NCBI GenBank assembly: GCA_037190485.1
Contig: JBBCJB010000009.1
Location: forward strand, 127,540-191,539
DNA from: Parapedobacter sp037190485
GTDB taxonomy: Bacteria; Bacteroidota; Bacteroidia; Sphingobacteriales; Sphingobacteriaceae
DNA length: 64,000 nt
Reading direction: 5' to 3'
Shown here: piece after piece, positions 1 through 8,094 of the stretch
How the letters are laid out: each line of letters begins with the position of its first letter
Numbering within the stretch: the first letter of the stretch is position 1
Made by a program: the position numbers and the translations under genes
The notes under the pieces: model-generated
Told to the model about the DNA's origin: nothing
The model's input: the letters and a program-made list of their open reading frames with translations, nothing else
Database searches by the model: none

Positions 1-1
1 A

Positions 2-802
2 GCCGAAAAGATGGCGTCACTTGGCCAGCTAACAGCTGGAGTTGCACACGAGATCAATAATCCAATCAATTTCGTTACATCCAACGTGGCTCCGTTGAAG
101 CGGGACGTGGCCATGGTTTGGGAGGCGGTCTCGGAAATCGAGCGATTGGCTATGGCTGATTTGCCGATGGCAGAAAAGGAGCGCCTCATAAACGATTACA
201 AAGAAGAACTAGATTTAGATTACTTGAAGGTTGAGATTGATTTCCTATTGAAGGGAATGCATGAAGGCGCGACAAGGACAGCAGAGATCGTGAAGAGCTT
301 ACGCATCTTCTCCAGGGTAGATGAGGATTCATTGAAGTTTGCAGACATCAATGAAGGGTTAGAGTCTACGATGGTCATCCTGAACAGTGTGTTGAAAGAG
401 GAGGTCAGCGTGGCCAAGTCATTGGGTCGTATGCCTGCTGTAGAATGTTATCCCGGCAAACTCAACCAAGTATTCCTCAATATCATTACGAATGCAATTT
501 ACGCGGTCAACAAGAAATTCGGAGGAAAGCCTGGCGGTGTCTTGACAATCGAGACACAAGCCGACGAAACAAATGCGTATATTTCTATAGGCGACAACGG
601 TATAGGTATGTCGGAAGAGGTAAAGGGTAAGATGTTTGAGCCTTTTTTCACGACGAAAGAAGTGGGAGAGGGAACGGGGTTGGGCATGTCTATCGTTTTC
701 AACACGATCAAAAAGCACCAAGGCGAAATCAAGGTTGACTCCGTGGTGGGTGAAGGCTCCACGTTCAGGATAATTCTTCCATTGAAACAAGAAATTTCAT
801 AA
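2..802 (+). CDS. Sensor histidine kinase, C-terminal part (cut by left edge)
   Basis: This is the transmitter part of a two-component sensor kinase. The frame is open to the left edge and reads AEK before the first Met at base 11, so that Met is internal and the N-terminal sensor part lies outside the window. Counting from that Met, the H-box GVAHEINNP puts the phosphorylated His at about residue 13. The N-box is near 153-167, DNGIGM near 198, FEPFFTTK near 212 and GEGTGLGMS near 221, which together form a full HATPase_c domain. This is the class in which KMASLGQLTAGVAHEINNP often follows PAS domains or a coiled coil. The next gene downstream is a receiver-kinase hybrid, so the two may work in one phosphorelay (inference). 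Confidence 0.9.
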   Translation, partial: AEKMASLGQLTAGVAHEINNPINFVTSNVAPLKRDVAMVWEAVSEIERLAMADLPMAEKERLINDYKEELDLDYLKVEIDFLLKGMHEGATRTAEIVKSLRIFSRVDEDSLKFADINEGLESTMVILNSVLKEEVSVAKSLGRMPAVECYPGKLNQVFLNIITNAIYAVNKKFGGKPGGVLTIETQADETNAYISIGDNGIGMSEEVKGKMFEPFFTTKEVGEGTGLGMSIVFNTIKKHQGEIKVDSVVGEGSTFRIILPLKQEIS

Positions 803-829
803 GTGTTCGCTTTTGGTCACATTTATATT

Positions 830-837
830 TAACTTTG
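830..837 (+). promoter_or_regulatory. Candidate -7 box before the hybrid kinase
   Basis: TAACTTTG matches the Bacteroidota -7 consensus TAnnTTTG. It lies 40 bases before the ATG at 878. No convincing TTTG -33 box sits at the usual 19-21 base distance, so support is moderate. Confidence 0.4.
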
Positions 838-877
838 TGTTCTAGCTTCATTTGGCCAATAAATTTTCGTCAGCTAT

Positions 878-1963
878 ATGCTCAAATCGCCGGAAATACT
901 TTATATCGATGACGAGGCCAACAACCTGATCAGCTTCAAGGCGACATTTAGGTACCGTTATCCTGTTTATACCGCGGTCAATACTGCAGATGCGCGTGAA
1001 ATACTGCGCGCCAACCCAGACATTCGCATCGTCTTCTGTGACCAACGGATGCCGGGAGAAATGGGCATCGATTTCTTTCATGACATAAGACATGATTTCC
1101 CACGTCCAATCCGTATTCTTCTCACGGCATATGCGGACATGGAAACGGTTGTTGATGCCGTCAATAAGGGGCATATTTTCCGTTTCGTGCGCAAGCCTTG
1201 GTTGGAGGAAGAAATCATTTCTTCCATCGAAGAAGCCAATAAGTTTTACATTGCAAATTCCTTGCTGGACGTTCGCAATGAAGAATTGCAAAAGGCGTAC
1301 GACGAATTGGACAAGTTCGCCTATAGTGTCAGCCATGACTTGCGCGACCCCCTGACTGGCGTCCTATCCGCGATAAAGCTGGCCTTGGAATTCGATTCCG
1401 TTGACCGCATCCATGAAATCCTGGCCTTAATGGAAAGCTCCATACTGAAGCTCAATGGGTATATCAATAGTTTGCATGACTACTACCTGTTGAAGCGCGG
1501 CGAGTTGACCATATCGGAAATCGATTTTGAGTCGTTATTTGAATACTTGCGTACGTTTTACAGTATCTATACAAATAACAACAATGTCGAATTCAGGACG
1601 AGTGCCGATCAAACGCATGAATTCAAGAGCGATGAAACGGCGTTAAAGCTCATCTTGCATAATTTGCTCTCAAACGCCTTCAAGTATCAGAAACGGGATG
1701 ATGAGAATAAGTCGGTCGAATTGTCGGTTACGGTTGATGCCAACAACGCCATTTTGCAAGTCCGCGATACAGGAATAGGCATTGCCAAGGAAAATTTCGC
1801 CGATATTTTCAAGCTGTTTTTCAGGGGTAGCGATCAAGCCGAAGGCACCGGATTCGGGCTTTACAATGTCAAGACGGCATTGGCCAAGCTCCGTGGGGAA
1901 ATAGAGGTCGATTCGGTCGAAGGCGAGGGAACCACGTTTACGGTAATTATTCCTGCCAAATAG
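878..1963 (+). CDS. Hybrid response regulator-histidine kinase
   Basis: The 361-aa protein carries an N-terminal receiver domain (about residues 5-125) followed by a HisKA/HATPase_c transmitter. Seen in the receiver are acidic residues D11/D12, the phospho-acceptor D55 in CDQRMP, T83 and K106. In the transmitter, the H-box SVSHDLRDP carries H153, and the C-terminus has DTGIGIAKEN and GTGFGLYNV ATP-lid motifs. No membrane segment is visible, so it is probably cytoplasmic and receives phosphate from another kinase, perhaps the one encoded just upstream. Its receiver closely resembles the separate receiver encoded convergently at 1966-2427. The target output is unknown. Confidence 0.9.
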   Translation: MLKSPEILYIDDEANNLISFKATFRYRYPVYTAVNTADAREILRANPDIRIVFCDQRMPGEMGIDFFHDIRHDFPRPIRILLTAYADMETVVDAVNKGHIFRFVRKPWLEEEIISSIEEANKFYIANSLLDVRNEELQKAYDELDKFAYSVSHDLRDPLTGVLSAIKLALEFDSVDRIHEILALMESSILKLNGYINSLHDYYLLKRGELTISEIDFESLFEYLRTFYSIYTNNNNVEFRTSADQTHEFKSDETALKLILHNLLSNAFKYQKRDDENKSVELSVTVDANNAILQVRDTGIGIAKENFADIFKLFFRGSDQAEGTGFGLYNVKTALAKLRGEIEVDSVEGEGTTFTVIIPAK

Positions 1964-1965
1964 GC

Positions 1966-2427
1966 CTAGGATAGCAGCTTCTGCCTGAGCAGGAATTCGA
2001 GCTGGTCGTTGGTCAGTTCAAGTTTTGAAAAGGATTCCTTGATTCGTTTATTTTCGGCGTAGATTTCGTAGGCGCGTTGGATGGTCTTGTCCAGTTCTTC
2101 CTCGCTCCAAGGCTTGCTCAGGTAATGGTAGATTTTTCCCTTGTTTACGGCGTCGACCACTGCGCCCATGTCTGCGTATCCAGTGAGTAGTATCCGCATC
2201 GGTTCTGGATTGATCGCAATTACCTCCTCCAAGAATTCGACTCCTGTCATCTGCGGCATGCGTTGATCGGTAACGATGATATCGATTGGCTTTTCCTTGA
2301 TTATTTGAAGGGCTTCGGCACCGCTCAGGGCCGTGTGAATTTTATACTTTATACGGAACGTCGCCTTGAAAGAGATGAGGTTGTTCTCTTCGTCGTCTAC
2401 ATACAAAACTGAAATCTTGTCCTCCAT
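1966..2427 (-). CDS. Single-domain response regulator (CheY-like, short tail)
   Basis: The 153-aa protein is a receiver domain with a short helical tail (about residues 120-153) and no DNA-binding domain. D11/D12, D54 in TDQRMP, T82 and K105 are the expected active-site set. It shares long stretches with the hybrid's receiver, including NNLISFKATFR near the N-terminus, GYADM/AYADM, and VVDAVNKG followed by KPW. The pair therefore looks like a duplication. The two genes converge with only two bases between their stop codons. It may act as a phosphate sink or diffusible output for the neighbouring kinases (inference). Confidence 0.88.
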   Translation of the reverse strand: MEDKISVLYVDDEENNLISFKATFRIKYKIHTALSGAEALQIIKEKPIDIIVTDQRMPQMTGVEFLEEVIAINPEPMRILLTGYADMGAVVDAVNKGKIYHYLSKPWSEEELDKTIQRAYEIYAENKRIKESFSKLELTNDQLEFLLRQKLLS

Positions 2428-2638
2428 AACCCCTTATTATTCACTATCCGATGCGCGTTACGATTTTAAAAAAACCAAGTTAGTAAACTTTATCGTAAAG
2501 TAGGTAACAATAATCAATAATCTCAATATAATTACCGAAAAAAAAGGTTTGGCTGAATGTAATTTTCTCTTTGTGGAATTAAATTTCCTAATACGAGATC
2601 TGTATTTCTTAATAAGATAATGATGGAAGTTTAGATAG
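2428..2638. other. AT-rich intergenic region
   Basis: About 210 bases of AT-rich DNA lie between the response regulator start and the tsf terminator hairpin. I see no open reading frame, RNA gene or clear repeat. The 5' part should hold the promoter of the minus-strand response regulator; TAACTTGG on the minus strand is one mismatch from the -7 consensus and is not convincing. Confidence 0.5.
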
Positions 2639-2670
2639 AAGCACCTTGCCTATAGGCTGGCAAGGTGCTT
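2639..2670 (-). terminator. Terminator of the tsf transcript
   Basis: A perfect 12-bp inverted repeat, AAGCACCTTGCC and GGCAAGGTGCTT, encloses an 8-base loop. It lies 26 bases past the tsf stop codon. Only a weak T-rich tract follows on the minus strand, so it may be an imperfect intrinsic terminator. Confidence 0.7.
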
Positions 2671-2695
2671 ACTTCGGGCAAGGCCCGGGGTGAAA

Positions 2696-3535
2696 TCAAG
2701 CACCCAATTGAACCCTTTTGAATACGGTCACGGTTAGCCCTTTGGCTACGCTATCCAGGAATTGCGCGATGTTTTTCGAGGAATCCTTGACGAATTCTTG
2801 GTTGAGCAAGGTGGATTCCTTGTAGAATTTGTTCAATTTGCCCTGCGCGATTTTTTCTACCATCTCTTCCGGTTTCCCTTCCGCGCGGATTTGTTCCTTG
2901 GCGATTTCCAGTTCGCGTTCGATGGTACGTGCGTCCACGCCGTCTTTATCGATGGCTACCGGATTCATTGCAGCGATTTGCATGGCGACGTCCTTTCCAG
3001 CCTCTTCCGCGCCTTCTACGGCATTATTCAAACCGACCAACACCCCTAAGCGGTAGTTGCCGTGGATATACGCGATTACCTTATCGGCCGCCACGGTCTC
3101 GTATTTGGAGACGTCTATTTTCTCGCCGATTTTGCCGGTTTGGTCAAGCAACAGGTCAGCGATTTTCACGCCGTTGATTTCCAGTTGTTTCAATGCATCC
3201 AGCGACTCGGGCGCTTGGTTGACGGCCACGTTTGCCACGTTTTCACCGAAAGCGATGAAATCCGCGTTTTTCGCTACGAAATCCGTTTCGCAATTGAGCT
3301 CGATAATGACGCCCTTTTTGCCGTCGGCAGTGGTTTTCGCGATCACTACCCCTTCGTTCGAGTCGCGATCCTGGCGGCTAGCAGCTACCTTTGCACCCTT
3401 TTTACGCAGGTAGTCGATGGCTGCCTCAAAGTCGCCATTGGCTTCGATCAATGCTTTTTTGCAATCCATCATGCCCGCACCGGTCTGTTGGCGCAGCCTG
3501 TTTACGTCTGATGCTGAAATTTGTACTGTGGACAT
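2696..3535 (-). CDS. tsf: Translation elongation factor Ts
   Basis: EF-Ts is the guanine nucleotide exchange factor that regenerates EF-Tu-GTP. The 279-aa length is normal. The N-terminal UBA-like domain holds the family signature QTGAGMMDCKKAL (about residues 16-28), and the second signature ELNCETDFVAKN appears near residue 78. It follows rpsB, as in most bacteria. Between the two genes lies a strong terminator-like hairpin, so tsf is probably made partly by read-through or from its own weak promoter. Confidence 0.97.
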   Translation of the reverse strand: MSTVQISASDVNRLRQQTGAGMMDCKKALIEANGDFEAAIDYLRKKGAKVAASRQDRDSNEGVVIAKTTADGKKGVIIELNCETDFVAKNADFIAFGENVANVAVNQAPESLDALKQLEINGVKIADLLLDQTGKIGEKIDVSKYETVAADKVIAYIHGNYRLGVLVGLNNAVEGAEEAGKDVAMQIAAMNPVAIDKDGVDARTIERELEIAKEQIRAEGKPEEMVEKIAQGKLNKFYKESTLLNQEFVKDSSKNIAQFLDSVAKGLTVTVFKRVQLGA

Positions 3536-3601
3536 TTTATTTTCCTTGTTTGTAATTTACGAATCTGTTTCCTTGAGATAGGACAATATTAGCTATTAAA
3601 A

Positions 3602-3666
3602 AAGCCGGATGACACGGATTAACGGAAAGATAATCCTCCCGAAACCTCCTGTTAACCATCCGGCTT
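3602..3666 (-). terminator. Hairpin with U-run between rpsB and tsf
   Basis: AAGCCGGATG (3602-3611) pairs with CATCCGGCTT (3657-3666), and inner GTTAAC/GTTAAT stretches extend the stem. On the minus strand the right arm is followed directly by a T-run (CTTTTTTAA), as in an intrinsic terminator. It stands after the rpsB stop codon and before tsf, so it probably lowers tsf expression relative to rpsB. Confidence 0.75.
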
Positions 3667-3676
3667 CCTTATGGGA

Positions 3677-4558
3677 TTATTCTCCGTCTAGCGTGTCTTC
3701 GTCGGCATCGGCTGTCGCTTCTACCTTCGCTTTCCGTGGGCGCTTACCCGTTGCATCGAAATCGGACGTTGATTCAACGGCATCCTTAGCGTCCACTTCT
3801 GCTTCTTCGCCATTGTCTATCTTCGCTTTGGCTGCGGCGGCTTCTTTCTCAGCCTCGTCCTCCTTGTCTCGTTTGCGTTCCTCGATTCCTTCTTGGATGG
3901 CCTTCCCGATAATTTCCGTGATCAGGCTGATGGATTTGGTCGCGTCATCATTTGACGGGATGGGGAAATCGATGTTCGTAGGATCGGAATTGGTATCCAC
4001 CATCGCGAACGTAGGGATATTCAATTTCAACGCTTCGCTCACCGCAATGTGTTCTTTCTTGACATCGATGATGAAAAGTGCAGCAGGTAGCCTGTTCAAG
4101 TCGGCTATTCCACCAAGCAAGTTCTCCAACTTGATACGCTCGCGTTGAATCATCAGCTTTTCTTTCTTCGACAATACATCGTACGTGCCGTCCTTTGACA
4201 TTTTGTCGATGTTCGACATCTTCTTGATGGACTTGCGCACGGTGGCGAAGTTGGTCAGCATACCGCCAAGCCAACGCTCGGTCACGAAAGGCATGCCCAC
4301 GGCTTTGGCCTGTTCGGCCACGATGTCTTTCGCCTGTTTTTTTGTCGCTACAAACAGTACTTTGCGCCCCGATTTTACGACTTGTTTGATGGCAGAAGCC
4401 GCCTCTTCAAGTTTCGTCAGGGTTTTATTCAAGTCAATGATATGGATTCCATTACGCTCCATGAAAATGTACTTGGCCATTTTCGGGTCCCATTTGCGGG
4501 TAAGGTGGCCAAAATGCACACCTGCATCCAATAACTCTTGATATGTTGTTCTTGCCAT
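3677..4558 (-). CDS. rpsB: 30S ribosomal protein S2
   Basis: S2 is a small-subunit ribosomal protein needed for docking of S1 and for initiation. The start MARTTYQELLDAGVHFGHL and the segment RKWDPKMAKYIF are characteristic. The core ends near residue 230. A further 60 residues form a Lys/Glu/Ala-rich charged tail, making the 293-aa protein longer than the usual 230-250 aa; such tails are seen in some Bacteroidota. It lies 20 bases after rpsI and probably shares its transcript. Confidence 0.97.
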   Translation of the reverse strand: MARTTYQELLDAGVHFGHLTRKWDPKMAKYIFMERNGIHIIDLNKTLTKLEEAASAIKQVVKSGRKVLFVATKKQAKDIVAEQAKAVGMPFVTERWLGGMLTNFATVRKSIKKMSNIDKMSKDGTYDVLSKKEKLMIQRERIKLENLLGGIADLNRLPAALFIIDVKKEHIAVSEALKLNIPTFAMVDTNSDPTNIDFPIPSNDDATKSISLITEIIGKAIQEGIEERKRDKEDEAEKEAAAAKAKIDNGEEAEVDAKDAVESTSDFDATGKRPRKAKVEATADADEDTLDGE

Positions 4559-4578
4559 TGTTCTGTTCTCCTTGAAAA

Positions 4579-4965
4579 TTAACGTTTACTGAATTGGAAC
4601 CTTCTGCGTGCTTTGCGGCGTCCTGGTTTTTTACGCTCTACCATGCGGTCGTCGCGCGTTACCAATCCCTTGGCACGCAACGCCGGTTTCACTTCCGGAT
4701 CCAGCTCGATAAGCGCTTTTGCAATAGCCAAGCGAACGGCCTCCGCTTGTCCTTTTACGCCTCCACCAGCCACGTTGACTTTGACGTCGTAGTTTCCGGT
4801 GGCTCCCGCAACTTCCGTGCTTTGGGTAACAATGTATTGCAATGGCAATGTGGGGAAATATTCTTTGTAATCTTTACCGTTTACGGTAATATTACCGCTG
4901 CCAGCGGCCAAATAGATGCGGGCAACCGCGGTTTTCCTTCTTCCTGAAGTGTTCGTTGTTGACAT
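4579..4965 (-). CDS. rpsI: 30S ribosomal protein S9
   Basis: S9 (128 aa) contacts the P-site tRNA through its C-terminal tail. Visible signatures are GRRKTAVARIYL at the N-terminus, GGGVKGQAEAVRLAIAKAL in the middle and the basic tail ERKKPGRRKARRRFQFSKR. Loss of the two tail basic residues is not seen. It lies 11 bases downstream of rplM, the conserved rplM-rpsI pair. Confidence 0.97.
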   Translation of the reverse strand: MSTTNTSGRRKTAVARIYLAAGSGNITVNGKDYKEYFPTLPLQYIVTQSTEVAGATGNYDVKVNVAGGGVKGQAEAVRLAIAKALIELDPEVKPALRAKGLVTRDDRMVERKKPGRRKARRRFQFSKR

Positions 4966-4976
4966 TTCTTTGCTCC

Positions 4977-5420
4977 TTAGAATTTAACAGTTTTTGGATT
5001 TTGCGCCGTATGCGGATGCTCATTGCCCGCATATACATACAGGTTTTTGAACAACGCGCGACCCAACCGGTTTTTGGGTAGCATTCCCCGTACCGCGTGC
5101 TCGAGGATGCGCTCCGGATGCGTGGCCAATAACTGTCTCGGAGAGCTGAAACGCTGGCCGCCCGGATACCCGGTGTACCGCTGATACTCCTTGTCATTGA
5201 GCTTGTTGCCAGTTAACTTGACTTTGTCTGCGTTGATTACGATCACGTTGTCGCCGCAGTCTACGTGTGGGGTGTACGAAGGCTTGTGTTTGCCCCGGAT
5301 TACCTTCGCAATCTGGGATGACAAGCGCCCCAAGATCTCGCCTTCAGCATCAACAACGATCCACTCCTTGTTGACGGTGCTTTTGTTGGCAGAGACAGTT
5401 TTGTAACTTAACGTATTCAC
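4977..5420 (-). CDS. rplM: 50S ribosomal protein L13 (GTG start)
   Basis: L13 is an early-assembly large-subunit protein. The GTG at 5420 gives a 147-aa protein beginning MNTLSYKTVSANK, the usual Bacteroidota N-terminus and length. An upstream in-frame ATG at 5519 would add 33 residues that match nothing in the family and would place the start upstream of the promoter, so it is rejected. The motifs GRLSSQIAKVIRGK and GMLPKNRLGR are conserved. It is the first gene of the rplM-rpsI-rpsB run. Confidence 0.95.
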   Translation of the reverse strand: MNTLSYKTVSANKSTVNKEWIVVDAEGEILGRLSSQIAKVIRGKHKPSYTPHVDCGDNVIVINADKVKLTGNKLNDKEYQRYTGYPGGQRFSSPRQLLATHPERILEHAVRGMLPKNRLGRALFKNLYVYAGNEHPHTAQNPKTVKF

Positions 5421-5475
5421 TTGCTTTGTTTTGAAATAATTAATAAATATATTTATCCCCTTATTTAAGGGACTG

Positions 5476-5507
5476 CAAAGGTACGATAATAAAATTGATT
5501 TTTCAAA
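5476..5507 (-). promoter_or_regulatory. Promoter of the rplM-rpsI-rpsB operon
   Basis: On the minus strand TTTG (5504-5507), 20 bases of spacer, then TACCTTTG (5476-5483) match the Bacteroidota primary sigma consensus TTTG-N19-21-TAnnTTTG exactly. It leaves a leader of about 50 bases before the GTG of rplM. It overlaps the region just ahead of the divergent TPR gene. Confidence 0.85.
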
Positions 5508-5510
5508 GTT

Positions 5511-7268
5511 ATGCGGCAACGAATAATCCAGGGTTTTTTTTTACGGGTCACACTGGTGGCGATGGGGATGGTTATTGGAGGGAACACGGCTTTTTCACAA
5601 AGCGAGCCCATCTTGCCAAAACACCTAAGCAGCGGCGATAGTTTGCTTATCAAGGAGCTGTATTTCAAAGGTATGCAGCAGAAATCGGCCGGTCAGCTCG
5701 TCGCAGCGGAAAATACCTTCGAGCAGGTGGTGCAACTCGATCCGGACAGCGATGCCTCGCATTTCGAGCTCGCACGCATTTATGTCGAGCGTGGGGATTT
5801 CGCTGCCGCCGAGCGTGCGGCCAAGCGTGCCGCGGAGATCAATCCGGCTAACGAATGGTATTGGTCGACGCTGTTGGATATCTATAAAAAGACCTCCAAT
5901 GTAAAGGCGATGCCACAGGTCTTTGATGAGCTGATCAGGCTCCAACCCGGGGAGTCATCCCATTATCGCGACAAGGCCTATGCATTGTACCTGGACCAAC
6001 AATATGCGGCTTCTTTGGCCGTGTATGACACGATAGCCGAGCGATTCGGGGCGGAAGATGGCCATTTCCTAACCAGGAGCCAAATCCATATGGCCCAAGG
6101 GAATGCCCCGTTGGCAATCAGCGAATTGGAAGCGCTCGTATCCCGGCAGCCCACGGAACGGAAAGGCTACATCTTGCTGGCTGAGCTTTACACAAAAACC
6201 AAGCAAACCAAGAAGGCAATCGCGTTGCTGGATCGGGCAGGCGTGTTGTTCCCAAATGAACCGCTCCTGTTGCTGGGAAAGGCAGATGCACACCTTGCTG
6301 CCGGCAAGCAAAGGCAGGCCTATGAGTTCCTCCGTCAAGCCTTTGGCAACGACAGCCTGGATTTCGACGCCAAGGCAGGCATACTCTATACTGCGATTGC
6401 CGCCGACGAACGTCGGCTCTCCGAAGCGTCCGCGCTGGGGCTTGCCGATCTGCTCGTGGAACGTTATCCGCGGGAGGCGAAGGCATATGCCGTCAAAGGC
6501 GACGTGTATATGCAGCTTCAGCATCCCGAGCAAGCACGCGAAGCGTATCTGCGGGCGTTGGATATCAACAGGTACATCGACGGCTTTTGGCAACAGCTTC
6601 TGCAAGCGGAGCTGCAGCTGGGCAGGTTCGACGATGTCGAAGCGCATGGAAAGGAGGCGTTGTCGGTATTTCCCAACCACCCGCTGTTGCTTTTTTTCAC
6701 GGGCCACGGTTTCCTGGGCAACAAGAACTACCCCGAAGCCCGCCGTTACCTCGAGCAGGCATTGAACCATGCCGACGAGGGGCACACCCCGTTATTGGCG
6801 CAGTTGTATAGCAATCTTGGCGATACCTATCATGCATTGGAGATGCATGCTGCATCGGACGTAGCGTATGGCGAAGCGATCGCATTGGATAGTACCAACG
6901 CTTACGCGCTAAACAATTACGCCTATTACTTGGCAATACGTAAGGAGCGGCTCGACTTCGCTGCCGAAATGTCAAAGCGGTCGAACGAGCTTACACCCGG
7001 TTACGCGTCGTACGAAGACACGTATGCGTGGATACTTTTCCAACAAGGCAACTACGCGGAGGCATTGGTCTGGATCGAAAAGGCCATCAAGCATTCGAAA
7101 GAAGCGTCGAGCACGTTGCTGGAGCACTACGGCGATATCCTGGCGAAAGTGGGCGACATCGATAAAGCCGTTGTGCAATGGAAGAAGGCAAAAGCCATCC
7201 CTGAATCGACTGGCAAGGATATTGATAGGCTATCCAGAAAGATCGATGCGAAGCAATTCATTGAGTAG
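5511..7268 (+). CDS. Secreted TPR-repeat protein
   Basis: The 585-aa protein has a signal peptide (hydrophobic core about residues 10-28, ending near AFSQ). Tetratricopeptide repeats then run through most of the chain, with typical patterns such as LDPDSDASHFELARIYVERG and later ALNNYAYYLAIRKE. It is probably periplasmic or outer-membrane bound and acts as a protein-protein scaffold. It heads a run with DUF4292, EnvC-like, TatA and MltD-like genes, a conserved envelope-biogenesis neighbourhood in this phylum. The following gene starts inside its 3' end (23-base overlap), suggesting translational coupling. Its partner is unknown. Confidence 0.85.
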   Translation: MRQRIIQGFFLRVTLVAMGMVIGGNTAFSQSEPILPKHLSSGDSLLIKELYFKGMQQKSAGQLVAAENTFEQVVQLDPDSDASHFELARIYVERGDFAAAERAAKRAAEINPANEWYWSTLLDIYKKTSNVKAMPQVFDELIRLQPGESSHYRDKAYALYLDQQYAASLAVYDTIAERFGAEDGHFLTRSQIHMAQGNAPLAISELEALVSRQPTERKGYILLAELYTKTKQTKKAIALLDRAGVLFPNEPLLLLGKADAHLAAGKQRQAYEFLRQAFGNDSLDFDAKAGILYTAIAADERRLSEASALGLADLLVERYPREAKAYAVKGDVYMQLQHPEQAREAYLRALDINRYIDGFWQQLLQAELQLGRFDDVEAHGKEALSVFPNHPLLLFFTGHGFLGNKNYPEARRYLEQALNHADEGHTPLLAQLYSNLGDTYHALEMHAASDVAYGEAIALDSTNAYALNNYAYYLAIRKERLDFAAEMSKRSNELTPGYASYEDTYAWILFQQGNYAEALVWIEKAIKHSKEASSTLLEHYGDILAKVGDIDKAVVQWKKAKAIPESTGKDIDRLSRKIDAKQFIE

Positions 7269-8028
7269 GACCGTTATCCTTTGCCTTGCACTGGCGGCGG
7301 CGTGGGCGTGCGCCCCCAAGAGGCGGTTGGTCTCGTCCGGCATATCCGGGAATGAAGTTTCGGGCGTCGAGCGCCGCGAGGTACTCGGGCATGTCGATCG
7401 GCACCGATTGGTTTTCGCGACGTTCAGCGGTCGGGCAAAAGGTAGGGTTGTCCTGAACAAAGACGATTATGACCTAACGGCCAATGTGCGTATTCAACGT
7501 GACAGCGCGATCTGGATTTCCGTTACGGCACTCATGGGCATCGAGGCCGGTCGGATAATGATTACGCCGGATAGCATCAAGCTGGTCAATCGGCTGCGAT
7601 CGGAATATGCGGTGAAGGCATTCGACTATGTTCACCGTTTCACGAACGATCGATTGGATTTCCATGATCTGCAGGCCCTGTTGCTGGGCAACGTGCCCCA
7701 GAGTGTCCTCGACGAAATCCAGGTCTGGGCATCCGATAACGGCCATGTGCTACGGAGTGAAGCCGATGGAGTCCGCTGGGAAATACGGATCGATGCCGAT
7801 TCAAGGCCTGCACAAACCAAAATGGAGAATGACTTGTACCAGCGCCTGGAAACCACGTATGGCAATTATCGAGGAGAAGCCGGGCGCTTGTTCCCTCATC
7901 GCTTGGCCATTTCGCTTTCCGCGGATGGACTTGATTTGCGCTCGGAAATGAATTTTACGCGGGTTTCCTTTGACGACGTAGCTGAAATGCCCTTCAGCAT
8001 ACCGTCTACCTACCGCGAAATCCAATAA
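7246..8028 (+). CDS. DUF4292 family lipoprotein-like protein
   Basis: The 260-aa protein matches the DUF4292 family, which structurally resembles LolB/LolA-like lipoprotein carriers. The ATG at 7246 gives a hydrophobic N-terminus (about residues 8-21) ending at a Cys in AAAWACAPKRR, a poor but plausible lipobox. The frame is open further upstream to 7024, but that part is antisense-like filler inside the TPR gene, so the later start is used. The body has features such as DYDLTANVRIQRDSAIWIS and MGIEAGRIMITPDSI. It overlaps the TPR gene and precedes an EnvC-like gene. A role in outer-membrane lipid or lipoprotein handling is inference. Confidence 0.85.
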   Translation: MRSNSLSRTVILCLALAAAWACAPKRRLVSSGISGNEVSGVERREVLGHVDRHRLVFATFSGRAKGRVVLNKDDYDLTANVRIQRDSAIWISVTALMGIEAGRIMITPDSIKLVNRLRSEYAVKAFDYVHRFTNDRLDFHDLQALLLGNVPQSVLDEIQVWASDNGHVLRSEADGVRWEIRIDADSRPAQTKMENDLYQRLETTYGNYRGEAGRLFPHRLAISLSADGLDLRSEMNFTRVSFDDVAEMPFSIPSTYREIQ

Positions 8029-8078
8029 TCCCGATCCGGTGTATGATTATCGCGGTAGTTTTGTTAATTTCGCAGCAA

Positions 8079-8086
8079 TAACTTTG
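8079..8086 (+). promoter_or_regulatory. Candidate -7 box before the EnvC-like gene
   Basis: TAACTTTG matches TAnnTTTG and ends 8 bases before the ATG at 8095. A TTTG at 8060-8063 is only 15 bases upstream, shorter than the usual 19-21. If used, the transcript would be almost leaderless for 8095, or the real start is the ATG at 8104. Confidence 0.45.
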
Positions 8087-8094
8087 GTTGAGCG

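Noticed and set aside
5425..5455. Plus-strand promoter for the TPR gene (TTTG ... TATATTTA)
   Set aside because: The -7 box deviates at its key last base and the box lies inside AT-rich leader DNA; evidence too weak to list.
5421..5519. 33-residue N-terminal extension of L13
   Set aside because: Not conserved and it runs across the promoter; the GTG at 5420 gives the normal protein.
7024..7245. Upstream extension of the DUF4292 frame
   Set aside because: It lies within the TPR gene and has no signal peptide; the ATG at 7246 gives a lipoprotein-like N-terminus.
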